Shown here piece by piece: positions 36,223 through 46,900 of a DNA stretch of 64,000 bases. The first letter of the stretch is position 1. The number at the start of each line of letters is the position of its first letter. The DNA lies in assembly GCA_032622095.1 (NCBI GenBank), contig CP136061.1, positions 65,043,127 to 65,107,126 of the forward strand. Direction: 5' to 3'. Position numbers and translations under genes: made by a program. The DNA is from Siphonodentalium dalli (taxonomy: Eukaryota > Mollusca > Scaphopoda > Gadilida > Siphonodentaliidae). The notes beneath the pieces were generated by a model. That model was not told where the DNA came from and ran no database searches. It saw only the letters and a list, made by a program, of their open reading frames with translations.

Positions 36223-36699
36223 AGTTAGTGATTAAACTTATAGAGGTAAGTCATTTATCCCTGGACAAAAATAGGAAGGAGACTGACACATTTGAGGGAG
36301 GACATATCCCCCTAGTATCCCCACTGATATGGTAGATAAAAAGCATCAAAACCTTATGCGATCTGGACTTTGGTTACTGACTCACAACCATTTAATAAAT
36401 TCAGTAACATATGGCACTGGCATGTGATTGTCATGGATGACATATTATCAAAAGGCCATCAGTGGTCCTAATAACATTATTTGCATATGTCCAGGAACTG
36501 ATATATATGAATAATTGATATGATATGCTAAACAATTATGTGATATTGTTCTCAGACAAGTCCAGAAATGTTTTTTTAAAACAAAAGCTCAGAAATTGTT
36601 ACCGTATTCCTGAAAACATGAAAAAAAAATTTTGTTAAACGTATTCCTGAAAACATGACCAAAAAAAATTGTTAAACGACAAGAAAAGGTTTTATATAA

Positions 36700-37033
36700 C
36701 CCTTTCAAGATGGGAGCTGTGCAAATGCAGCATTAAAAATCCTGTGCATTCTCCGATATATGCGAGTCTCCAATAGGTAGACTCACATATATAAGAAAAT
36801 GCACTGGCTTACAAGGTCAAGGTAAATATTGTTAGGTCAATTATATACTCTTATATATGCGAGGTCAATTATATACTCTTATATATGCGAGGTCAATTAT
36901 ATACTCTTATATATGCGAGGTCAATTATATACTCTTATATATGCGAGGCTCCCTATGAGAAACTCGCATATATAAGAGAACACATTGGCACAGGGTTTAC
37001 CCAAAATTTCAAGAAGCTCCAGTCATGGAAGGG
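36700..37033. mobile_element. Family-2 element with amplified hairpin arm
   Basis: CCCTTTCAAGATGGGAGCTG...AGAAGCTCCAGTCATGGAAG are the outer arms. Between two hairpins, a 28-base stretch (GGTCAATTATATACTCTTAT + ATATGCGA) is repeated four times at exactly 28-base spacing (36835-36946). Confidence 0.85.
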
Positions 37034-38094
37034 TTACTAGTAATAAGAACACCAGACCATTAAATTGGGGACCAGTCTAGAGGAGGACATCTTCTCCGTG
37101 AAATTAACCACTTTTCTTTCATTTTCTGTTTCTCTGCTGTTCAAGTGTGCATTTGACTCATCTTGAAAAGCGAATTAAAATTTGTGACTTTTCTCTGATA
37201 TCAGACCAATTTCCCTCCGAATGGACACTTGGTATTACATCACTGCAACACATACCCAATGACTAATTCAATCATATAATTACAGAAATTTAGTTCTATC
37301 TCAAGCAGAAAAAAATAGATCAGCTTAAAAATAGAAAGCAAATTCAAATGATAGGCAACCTCAAAAGGGAGGCTAGCATTAGACAACCACATTTATAACT
37401 CGGTGCCTCATCGTGTGAGGTATATTGATTGAAAGCGACTTATGAGCCATTTATAAGCGAAATCAAAAGTCGTTTATTGATTGGTTTGTTTTGTAACATT
37501 AATTCTGTCTGTGGACTCGGTGGTATTGTTCAGAATACATCACAATGATGACCTTTCATGGTCTGTTAGACTAACATGTTCTACGCGGTCGGTCATAAGC
37601 GACGGTACAGCTTGGTTCCATCCATGACCTGATTATCAGGTGATGTGAGGGAAGAATAGAAAACATGAGGAAGAACAGAAAACATGAGGGAAGAACAGAA
37701 AACAGACAGATTTTATTTTCAAGTTTTACACGCTGCCTTGAGAACTTACTAGCTACCCCCACTTCCACAAGTAGCCTTCAGACGAATCCATCACAATCGT
37801 CCTTTACATTGACACAATTTGTTGTCTGCGTTCAACTGTGCATATGGGAAAGTTGCATTATAATGCAGTTTCCGATTGAATCTAATAAATTAATGGAAAA
37901 AATGCAATATTGCAAATCAATCTATCTGTTATAAATGAACTCAACGATATTTACACAATAATGTCAAACCTGTCATATCCCAGCAACTAAACTTTATTGA
38001 CATAAATACAAGTCAAATTTCCTTCGGTTCGCAGAACACGGCCATCTTTTGTTGATTGGAAACAAGAAACGTTATGATGCACATTTTGCCACCC

Positions 38095-38868
38095 CCCCCC
38101 CTCACCTGGAAATTGTATTTATTTCATCGTTATGAGAGGTAGATCTGGGCACCCCCCCCCCCCCCCCCCCCCCCCCCCCCTTACCTGGATATTGTATCGG
38201 TTCTGCCGTTATGAAGATAGATTTGCCCTTCCGTCATTATGAGAGGTAGAATTCCCCCCCCACCTGATATTGTATTTGTTCTGCCATTATGAGAGGTAGA
38301 TTTTTGCCCCCCCCCCCCCCCCCCCCCCCCACCTGGATATTGCATCAGTTCTGCCATTATGAGAGATAGTTTTTACTCCTCCCCCCAACTGGATATAGTA
38401 TCGGTCCACTGTTATGAGAGGTAGATTTTCCCCCTCCCCACCTGGATATAGCATTAGTTCCACCATTATGAGAGGTAGATTTTACCCCCCCCCCCCCCCC
38501 CCCCCCACTGGATATTGTATCGGTCCTGCTGTTATGAGGTAGATTTTTAGCCCCCCACCCACTGGATATTGTATCGGTTCTGCCATTATGGGAGGTAGAT
38601 TTTAGCCCCCCCCCCTTACCTGGATATTCTATCAGTTTCCGCCATTATGAGAGGTAGATTTTACCCCCTCCTACCTGGATATTGTATTGGTTTCCGCCAT
38701 TGTGAGAGATATATTTTACCCCTCTTACCTGGATATTGTATCTGTTCCACCGTTGTGAGAGGTAGATTTGATCCCCCTTACCTGGATATTGTATCAGTTC
38801 CACCGTTGTGAGAGGTAGATTTTTATCCCCCTTACCTGGATATTGTATCTGTTCCGCCGTTGTGAGAG
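38095..38868 (-). repeat. Minisatellite derived from the exon B / splice-donor boundary (13 copies)
   Basis: On the plus strand ACCTGGATATTGTAT-type units start near 38104, 38183, 38262, 38331, 38387, 38440, 38507, 38561, 38618, 38673, 38727, 38780 and 38834. The spacing is 53-57 bases, or up to 79 where a poly(C) run has grown. The last unit is the real end of exon B plus its donor. The copies nearest the exon are best preserved. Distant ones contain poly(C) runs of up to about 30 (poly(G) in the transcript). Several copies keep CAG|GTAAG or CAG|GTGAG, while those near 38387, 38507 and 38561 have lost the GT. Confidence 0.92.
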
Positions 38869-39019
38869 GTAGGTTTTTGGTTGCCAGATCCATCTCCAGA
38901 TTGTTCCTGATTTTGTTCCTGATGTTTTTGCTGTTGCTGTGCTGCTTTTTGTTGCTGCTTGAATCTTGACAGGCTGAAGAATAGCCCTAGTATGGACTTC
39001 AAGTTGCCATCCTTTATAT
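38836..39019 (-). CDS. NAV: NAV exon B: last CH-domain helix and Gln-rich linker
   Basis: This 184-base exon begins, after the split Asp codon, with IKDGNLKSILGLFFSLSRFK. That is the strongly conserved last helix of the NAV CH domain (family pattern: GNLK(S/A)ILGLFFSLSR(Y/F)KQQQ). A Gln-rich stretch follows (QQQKAAQQQQKHQEQNQEQ), a feature also present directly after the CH domain of vertebrate NAVs. The exon ends ...NGGTDTIS plus AG. The acceptor is TTGTTTTCAG and the donor is CAG|GTAAGG at 38836/38835. Reading past the donor gives an immediate in-frame TAA. The last ~33 bases plus the donor are the parent unit of a 13-copy tandem array running into the intron, so copies of this splice site lie every ~54 bases downstream. 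Confidence 0.93.
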
Positions 39020-39413
39020 CTGAAAACAAGTATACACACCAAACATTAGAAATGCAAATCGGAACCCATCTGACTGACTCTCTTGTATCAGGTCTTGCTA
39101 TATTTCTATAGAATTTAATGGAACAAAGATTGTTAATACAATCAAATAGAGTAAATAAGTGATACAAATTATTATCTTTTGACAGAATGGTTTAGCATGT
39201 TAGCCCTAAATAATTCAAGGCTATTTTTTTCAAGCTTTTCATGCCGGTCTGAAATTCATGCCCATTCAAAGTCAATTGGAAATGTTCAAGATTGGCAATT
39301 ATGTGTTCAGTAGGCAATGTATTTTTCAAAGCCTCCTATGCCAAATAGCTATTTTGTGAATAAAATACAGATAAAACTGAAGACGGGTTATATTATTTGT
39401 CAGTCAAGGCATA

Positions 39414-39590
39414 ATATATATGTGTTATATACACAATGTATTTGTATCGATTCATGTATCGCGACGAGGCTAGTTTTCGTGGCCATATAGCGACGAGGCG
39501 ACCTTGGTCGCCGAGTCGCTATATGGCCACGAAAACTAGCAGAGTCGCGATACTTGAATAGTTACAAACACATTGTGTATATAACACATT
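39414..39590. repeat. Long near-perfect palindrome with GCGACC core
   Basis: ATGTGTTATATACACAATGT at the left pairs with ACATTGTGTATATAACACAT at the right. The inner arms GCTAGTTTTCGTGGCCATAT and the complement are perfect. The centre is GGCGACCTTGGTCGCC. Total length is about 175 bases. Confidence 0.9.
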
Positions 39591-40410
39591 TATCTACCAT
39601 TGGTGTGACAGAATCCACCGCATAAATAACATTTTAGGAGTTTCTTAAATGCCAAAACTGTTGAATTTATGTCCGACGATTAGATTTCTTGAGTAAATTC
39701 TCCCAACCTGCAAAGGTATATGTGTCACGCGATTAGCTCGCTTTGCTATATTCTCTCAATCTGCAAGTTAACGGTTATTGTATTCAATGGATACAATCTC
39801 TTACACTTATAATAAATACTGAACAAAATACATATTAGTTACTTTGTGATATGTTATACCATAATACCCATGATGGTAGGCAATCAAATAATGTTAAAAC
39901 CTTGGAACTATTTGTTTATAGTACGCAAGAATATACGTTGGAATGTCGTTTTGATTTTTCACGCGATTGATGTGACGTTAGTTCATTCATGATTTTGAAC
40001 CAGTCAACGACGTCACGAGCGCCTTGTATCGCAACTGCAGTAAGCATACAGATGTTTTTATCGCCAATTCGTTATCGCCAATTGTATCAAGGAATTTCGT
40101 AGGAAATGGTAGATAAAGTGGTTTATTTTGATCGTAATTCGAGGTAAATCTCTTAGCTGATCTGCAATTTGCCGTGATTGAGGGCGCTAACAAGATAGAG
40201 TTCTCCTCCTCGGTATGCTCCGAATATTTTCGCATGGATTTCTGTTCTAAAAATAGCCAATAAAACAGACCCAAGAATCCCATAAGAAATTCTAAATAAA
40301 ATTGATATTAATTGATAGAAGCTTTTCCGGGCATGCGTCCTCGATTCATATCTATTATTTTACACCCTAGAATCTATATAAAACGTGCTGGGAAGAGTTA
40401 GACCATTGTT

Positions 40411-40501
40411 ATCCTTCTTTACCAAATACTCATTAATGACTAGTTATCCCTTAGGAAATGTTCAGATAATAAGTTCAACAAATGGTCCCTTCCTTCTGCA
40501 C
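40411..40501. mobile_element. Family-4 half element
   Basis: CCTTCTTTACCAAATACTCA...AGGAAATGTTCAGATAATAA is one arm of a family-4 copy. It lies directly next to exon A. Confidence 0.7.
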
Positions 40502-40539
40502 TTTCTATGGTCTTCTCATGTTTCTTATATAATGTTTAC

Positions 40540-40612
40540 CTTTAGCATTGAGTCCATCTACATTGACACCTAAATCAGCTAAGAAGGCCAGACATGAATT
40601 AATATTCTCCAC
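40540..40612 (-). CDS. NAV: NAV exon A: C-terminal part of the calponin-homology domain
   Basis: This 73-base exon translates in frame 0 from GTG as a 24-residue segment beginning VENINSCLAFLADLGVNVDG and ending LNAK plus one base. It closely resembles the NAV CH-domain segment in which '(I/V)ENI(D/N)xCLxFL' is followed by a G(I/V)N(V/I)xGL turn. In the family this domain is thought to mediate actin association. The acceptor is ATTTTCAG just right of 40612 and the donor is GTAAAC at 40539. The final G joins the AT of exon B to give Asp. The preceding CH exon was looked for between 40613 and 64000 and not found. The exon sits between a family-4 element half (40411-40501) and the chimeric element starting at 40742. 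Confidence 0.9.
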
Positions 40613-40741
40613 CTGAAAATATATAATGATAACAAGTCAAACACTGGCATTAAAATTTAACCCATATCCATGGACCTCATGCCTATACAAATGATCCTCA
40701 TCTCATGATCCTGAAGAAGCTTGGAAACAAGCCTGCAAATA

Positions 40742-41221
40742 CAGTAATGCCCAAAGTAGATGACCCTTTAACCACAGCAGAATTATGGGAAATTTTTTCA
40801 GGATTTAGTGGGAAATATGGCTTGTTGCCATTCATCGGAATGCTCTCACCAAGTAGGCTAGCATCACCAAATTCACCCTCTGGGGACCTCATTCCGCTTA
40901 GGCCTCGACTGCTATGGCCGACCTATAGGATCAGATTGAATTTCCCCGGTTGAAGTTGGTGATGTTCACCCATTAATCACCTTGATTATGCATTTTATCT
41001 TCTGCAAATTAGGCGATATACAAACTGAACAGAAGGAAAAAAGTAACTAATTATGCTAATTTGAGACTATAGATACTTCCAAGAAGATGAGGCCTAAGCA
41101 GAATGAGGTCCCCAGAGGGTGCATTTTTGATGATGTTAGCCCGATTTGAGGGATAGAATCACTAAATTCACCCTCTGCAGACCTAATTCTGCAAATGACA
41201 GACACACTATATTCAGACTTG
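40742..41221. mobile_element. Chimera of family-1 left arm and family-3 element
   Basis: A family-1 left arm (40742-40848, after TA) breaks off at AATGCTCTC and continues as a family-3 inner arm (GGCTAGCATCACCAAATTCA), the family-3 internal region, and the right end ...GCAAATGACAGACACACTAT to about 41221. Confidence 0.75.
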
Positions 41222-41301
41222 CTTGGACACATGATTTGTCCAGCATCAGCGATTTTTCAAATGGTCCGTACCCGAGTTCACTCAGGCAATATGGGTTGTT
41301 T

Positions 41302-41574
41302 GCACCTTTTATTACTAGTTCTAAAAAAATAGAATCTCTTATTCAGTTATAAAATTACAGATTGAAGTAGTCTATTGTCGGGTATAAGGGGAGTATAATT
41401 AAAACAATTGCAGGAGACATAGGATTCCTATTTAGCAGTCACTTGGAGGGAATGTTCAGATAATAAGTTCAACAAATGGCTGTTTGTTGAACTTATTATC
41501 TGAACATTCCCAAGTGAACTAACTAACTGCACATCATTGACTATTTACATTGTAGTCATCAAATGGTTAAACAA
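41302..41574. mobile_element. Family-4 element, diverged
   Basis: CACCTTTTATTACTAGTTCT at the left, the central GAATGTTCAGATAATAAGTT inverted repeat (41449-41510), and an end before TTAA at 41575-41578. Confidence 0.7.
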
Positions 41575-42096
41575 TAACTGTTATTTCAATTAAATTTATA
41601 CAGTTATAATGTACTTACCAAAATTACATTTTACTTGGGTTATAACAATCACTGTGATTGTAGGTGCCTGGGTCATTACATACCCTGAGGATACCCAGAG
41701 CTTATATTAAAGGCAGATTAGTAAATGTGCACCATTCACAGATGGTACAGCTAGGAACCAAACATTATTAATGTGAAGTGTTCTGCATTATGAACCAGTT
41801 CAGGGGTATTAAACACTATAAATGCATTCTCCATTCTCTTTGACACAAAGTTAGAATTTGAATTCCTATTCTGAGTAAAAAACAATTTATATATTAGGTC
41901 TTGAGTTTTACTCAAATAGCAAGGTCATTTTTGAAAGTCCACAGAATTTTTTTTGTTTTTTTTTATACTGCTTTTCGCGTTACCTTTTTTTGGTTTTTTT
42001 GTTTGCTTTCTGCATAACCTTTTTTTGTTTTTAATTGAGAACAAAGAATAACCAAGGAAGAAGAGACAAATTTCATTTTTTTTCTTTTTACCTTAA

Positions 42097-42348
42097 CCCT
42101 TTCATGACTGGAGCTTCCTGAAATTTTAAGAAAACCATGTGCCATGCATTCTCTTATATATGCGAGTCTCCCATAGGGAGCCTCGCATATATGCGAGAAT
42201 ACATTGGCCTACTAATATTTACTTTGATCTTGTAAGCAGGTGCATTCTCTTATATATGCAAGCTCCCTATTGGAGACTCGCATATATAAGAGAATGTATG
42301 GCACAGTATATTTAATGCTGCACCAGCGCAGCTCCCATCATGAAAGGG
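42097..42348. mobile_element. Family-2 complete double-hairpin element
   Basis: Reference copy. TTAA lies at 42093-42096 and 42349-42352. The ends are CCCTTTCATGACTGGAGC and GCTCCCATCATGAAAGGG. Hairpin 1 is at about 42143-42210 and hairpin 2 at about 42238-42300, each built of GCATTCTCTTATATATGCGAG-like arms. The linker is ATATTTACTTTGATCTTGTA. Confidence 0.9.
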
Positions 42349-42920
42349 TTAAAGAAGGGTTGACATAGTCCGAGAAGCAATTGACAGCATGTAGACATGT
42401 CTCTGGGTCTCTGTATGCATGATGATGGTCTCCCTATGCTTGGAGAAAAAGTAACAATGGGAATTTCAATACACAAGGGAGATCACCCACTGTGATAATT
42501 ACCCCAGGCCACACACAATCTTCATCAAATCATATTGTTATAAGAAACAGCATCAGAAATCTTAAACTTGAGGAAGACTGAATGTTAAGTTTGAAGTAGT
42601 AACATCATGGGACAGATGTGCGGATCAGATTTCCTCGTGGAGGCTCTCAGGTTCCAAGCAGTCCTGTCAAGCAGCTGACTGGTGAATTCTGATAGCTTTT
42701 ATCTTCACCAAACAATGGCTCTATTTGGGAATAAAAAACTAAATTGGTCACCTATTTTCAAACCTGAAAATAGAGCTTTCAGGGTTTTGGTGCCCTATTG
42801 AGTCAGTCAGTAAGGTGAATAGCACAATAGGCCATCATATTAAAGACATCCAGTGATGGCAAAGCAGGTTGATTCCCAGCAAGACCACAATAAGTCAAAT
42901 CATCAGGGTTTTAAGCCTGC

Positions 42921-43143
42921 AAATAGTGTGTCTGTCATTTGCAAAATGAGGTCCGCAGAGGGTGAGTTCATTGATGCTACACTGCACATCAGCTAGCATC
43001 ATAAAACTCACCCTCTGTGGACCTCATTCTGCTCTCCTGTGAAGTAACTATAGTTATCTGATACTAGGTATCCCATAGAAGTTGAGGCCTAAGCAGAATG
43101 AGGTTCACAGAGGGTGAATTTGGTGATGCTAGCCCACCATGCG
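42921..43143. mobile_element. Family-3 element, right end truncated
   Basis: AAGCCTGCAAATAGTGTGTC starts it. Both internal hairpin regions are present, but the sequence stops matching after GCTAGCCCACCATGCGGG. Confidence 0.75.
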
Positions 43144-45192
43144 GGAACACATGTTCTTATTGTGAAAACATATATGAATAATAAAATAGTAACCATAAAA
43201 GTCCAATATGAAATTTCAAGATGGAAGTAAATTAAAAAAAATATATAGATGCGAGAAAATGAAGAAGAAAAAGCTTCCAAATTTGAGTTTGGGAAATATT
43301 TCAGATACCAAGGCCACAAACACTTCCTTGCATACAATCATGGTATTCTTAGTCGCTGAAACTGATTCCTACCTTGACTGAAGTTATTCCCCTTGAACAA
43401 CACTATTGAACAACACTAACAGAATCAATCATTAAAATGCCACACAAAACAGTGCTCAAGAACAGTGATCAAGTAATCAGAGTATGAAGTATTTCACACA
43501 GAAATGCAGAAAAATTAGTTAATACCACAGCATCTCACTGAACCAGTTGCATAACAAATTCTATACTGCAGAATTGGCCTCGCAATAAATGCCACGATAC
43601 CCTAACAAACAAATTGTAAATGAGAAGGAAACAGCAGTGGACAATCAAGTCGACCAGATCAATAACGTGCATCTGTTCTCAAAATGCTTTTTAAAATGAG
43701 TATAAATTGCTGCACTGTTTAAATAGATCAGAGTTTATTTGGTGACTTATGATGCATCGCAGGCGAGATTAGAACCGGATCATTCATCACTATAACACAC
43801 AATTACAGGACCCACATATCGAATCGGGTCCCCCAGGATTCCACCGTATTAGAATTGCTAATACCAGCGCTATCCAAGCTATATCGCGGAGTGATTCATC
43901 TTTATCAATATTAACATCTCCAACAAAACCTACTTGATAACTACCAGTGGGAATGAGAATAGAATAGTCAGACCAAACAAATAGAATTTGGCTAGAGTTT
44001 GAAACAAAGATCTAACCATAGTCTGATTTGTCTCTGAATCCATCTGCAAGTTGGCTGGTATATATCAGAATAGATACATTATAGACTTAAATTTTTCTTA
44101 GTTTCTGAAGCAGGTTGAAAATGAGAACTTTTTCCAAAGAAAATAATATTTTGTGCAGATTCCTAACCAAGAGCAAATTTTCCTATAAATGTTTATGCTG
44201 AATAAAATAAATTAATATTGAATGTTAATGTTGAACAACATAAATTGAATCAGATATGGCATGGTGATATTTTACCTTACAACACCAATTATACAGGCTT
44301 GGGTCATGCAAAGTACTTTGGTTATTAAACTAAATGACTTTTTCTAAATGCCTTATGTCTCTGATTATGAAGCTCATATTCCACTGCATGGCTACACTCT
44401 AATAATGCAAAGTCTGCAATATGACTCCAAGAACATCATTCTAAACAAAACTGTTTAAAGATGTGTATCTGGGATCATTTTTTGTTCCATTTAATCCCCA
44501 GCAGTGGTCCATTTGCCTGCTTTATTAAACTCCGCCTGGCCGCCAGCCTAGAATGTTTGATACACACCACCAGGGCGTATGTAATTGTGTGGTTAACTTT
44601 TATAAACTGGGTGTACTGACTGAAAGCGGCCTGAACAGCATGTGTGATCCTCTGAAAACAGCTTTCACTGCAAAACATAATTATGTAAGAAAGCGCAGTG
44701 CAAAGGGAGAAGATTCCCCATCATATCAACAAAGCTCAGGTTTATTTGTTCATGTGGAAACAATTTTCACTATTAAATACCAAATGCTCACATCAGGTTA
44801 TAAAATTGCTTTACCCTTTATATCTAAATATTAAATTCAGTCCCCAGTGGAAGAGCATGGAAACAAACAAATTTCAGGTTGATGAAATTAACATGTTACC
44901 ATGTTATTGTGTCAGACTGTGGCCAGATGCAATTAATCAATTAAATGCTGGCATATTTCCCCACCCAGGGGTGATAGGGCCACAGGATAGAACTACAAGA
45001 AAAACATACAAATTGTTAGTCAGGGGTAAACCTTAAAATTTGAAATACAATATTGTGCCACTCATGCATGGCATTTACTGCTTAGGTGGAGGGCAAAAAC
45101 TATGAATTAGAAAAGTGGTCTCTTCTGCATGTGTAGGCTTAGATCCTGATTCCTTTCAAACCCGAATACAGTGAAAGTTTTCCATGGGTTAA

Positions 45193-45666
45193 AGGCCCAC
45201 TTAATTTTCGAACCCCCAGATCACATATATAAAATATATGCCATATTATATACCATTTGAAAGAGGTAGCTCAAAAACATTATACTATCAATTTATCCGG
45301 TGTAATAAACTGTGAGCATGTTGTTTTTGTTGAATTACCAATGTGTTTTTGTCATCTAGATTGTAGTAAAAAGTGTACTATTTTCAATCGAGGGGAATAA
45401 CTCTATAAAGATAAGAGTTATTCCCTTTCCATTGAAAAGTCATCTTTAGTTTGAATTCTCTTGTATTCTGGGATCCAAAACGGGGGTAATCTTTCTATGA
45501 TTTCAGCTGTTTTCTATTTCTCTATGGCATCTTCTGAGACACAGATGTTTCAAATAGTGATGAATTATAATAATTTAATCATATTTTATGCCATAGAGTG
45601 TTATTAAAACCGTATATCAAGTCACTATAAAAAAAATAATCGGTGACTCGAAAATTAAGTGGTCCT
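45193..45666. mobile_element. TTAA-flanked element with AGGCCCACTTAATTTTCGA ends
   Basis: TTAA at 45189-45192 and 45667-45670. The inverted ends AGGCCCACTTAATTTTCGA and TCGAAAATTAAGTGGTCCT differ at one position of 19. The 474-base interior has no coding content. Confidence 0.75.
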
Positions 45667-46393
45667 TTAAAACCAAGACCCTGTACTGATGGGATTGATG
45701 ATATTGCCATAGACATGCACGTCAAATTCTGTTCAACTTTTAATACTTTAAAACAGGTTGACCAGAGTTGAGACAGGTATAGCATCCTCACACAAAATAA
45801 TTGATGCTATACAAATGCATGTATTCTTAATTTGGATAAAGGAGCCCTTCTCCCAAGGTTGCACCCCATTAATTTGCAAGCACCGGTACAATTGCATGTT
45901 CTGTAAGTTGGAGAAATGTGGCTTTCTGATGGTTGTGACCTTTCAGCCTTCATTACTTTTTTCTGATAACACTGTTCAGTCTTCTGCACTTTAACATGGC
46001 CATTATGTAGGTATTCTAATCTAAGCCTTTCTTTCGAATATTATCTCAACAAAGCTCTTCTGCAATGTTTTTCTCCAGTCAAAACTAAACAGGTATCCCC
46101 ACTAATCATATAAGAATGTCAATAAAGATTCTCTTCTAATCATGTTTGCCTATGATTAGACACATTCGATAATCAACAATCAATATCGATTTACACACCT
46201 CATTCATCAGTTACTAATGAATGGTGTAACTTTATCCTAAAAGATACTGACATCAAAGAAAATAACATCTGACAAAAGTAAGTCTAGCAGCAACAAGTAA
46301 TTGTGTTTATGTAAGAATATATACAGTACAGGTCTTAATTAAAGTAGAGAAATACAGGGCTTTTCTTTAGAATTCAACCCAGGTGTACTTGAA

Positions 46394-46834
46394 CAAGCAT
46401 GAATATAGTGTGTCTGTCATCTGCAGAATGATGTCCCCAGAGGATGAATTTAGTGATGCTATCTAGCAAAGTGGGCTAAAACCACCAAATTCACCCTCTG
46501 TGACCCTCAATCCGCTTAGGCATCATCTTCTGGGAAGTATCAATAGTCTCTAATTAACATAGTTAGTTAGTTTTTCCTTCTGTTCAGTTTCTATATCCCC
46601 TAATAATTTGCAAAAGATAAAATGCATAATCAAGGTGATTAATGGGTGAACATCAACTTCAACAGGGGAAATTCAATCTGATCCTAGGTTTCCCATAGCA
46701 GTTGATGCCTATGCAGAATGACCTCCCCAGAGGGTGAATTTGGTGATGCTAGCCTGCTGTAAGGGATTGCATCACTAAATTCACCCTCTGGGGACCTCAT
46801 TCTGCAATTTACAGACATGCTATTTGCAGGCTTG
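46394..46834. mobile_element. Family-3 hAT-like MITE, longest copy
   Basis: CAAGCATGAATATAGTGTGT starts the element and TTTGCAGGCTTG ends it. It is flanked by the 8-base duplication TACTTGAA (46386-46393 and 46835-46842). Two hairpins flank a ~170-base unique middle (46520-46690), which also occurs inverted in the copy at 40853-41221. Confidence 0.9.
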
Positions 46835-46900
46835 TACTTGAAGCTAGCAATGGCAGATCATGTAGGGGCCATAATTTCCAGGAAAGGATATTCTTTTTAA

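Larger units (their letters stand above)
32188..38835 (-). other. NAV intron between exons B and C (6.6 kb)
   Basis: It contains a ~155-base tandem repeat (32640-33690), family-1, family-2 and family-4 elements, a palindrome (36030-36222) and the minisatellite next to exon B. I see nothing recognisable in 32188-32639, 33691-33984, 34041-34505, 35459-36029, 36223-36699 and 37034-38091, apart from small direct duplications at 35695-35795 and 36610-36680 and three short AACAGAAAACATGAGG-like copies at 37650-37705. Confidence 0.75.
39020..40539 (-). other. NAV intron between exons A and B (1.5 kb)
   Basis: This short intron is split within the CH domain. Its main content is the long palindrome at 39414-39590 and a half family-4 element at 40411-40501. 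Nothing else was recognised in 39020-39413 or 39591-40410. Confidence 0.8.
6582..40612 (-). other. NAV: Neuron navigator gene, visible exon span (partial gene)
   Basis: Four exons on the minus strand (40540-40612, 38836-39019, 32003-32187, 6582-8829) join in phase to one open frame. It encodes the end of a calponin-homology domain, a Gln-rich stretch, an Asn/Ser-rich linker and a long Ser/Thr/Pro-rich region. Every junction has an AG acceptor and a GT donor, and the split codons are completed correctly (G|AT, AG|G, G|GT). Neuron navigators are microtubule plus-end and actin-associated proteins that act in neurite outgrowth and cell migration (unc-53 in nematode, sickie in fly, NAV1-3 in vertebrates). 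Invertebrates usually carry one gene, so I do not assign NAV1, 2 or 3. The first exons, with most of the CH domain, must lie beyond 64000 or be too short to recognise. The C-terminal coiled coil and AAA ATPase lie left of base 1. All introns are loaded with repeats. Confidence 0.9.

Noticed and set aside
36700-37033. CRISPR-like array from regularly spaced repeats
   Set aside because: Eukaryotic context, no spacers of even length, and repeats that are contiguous hairpin-arm duplications.
38645-39042. Overlapping minus-strand ORFs with repeated IQYPGKGDK / NLPLTT peptides
   Set aside because: Off-frame translation of the exon-derived minisatellite. Only the frame ending NGGTDTIS joins the NAV splice pattern.
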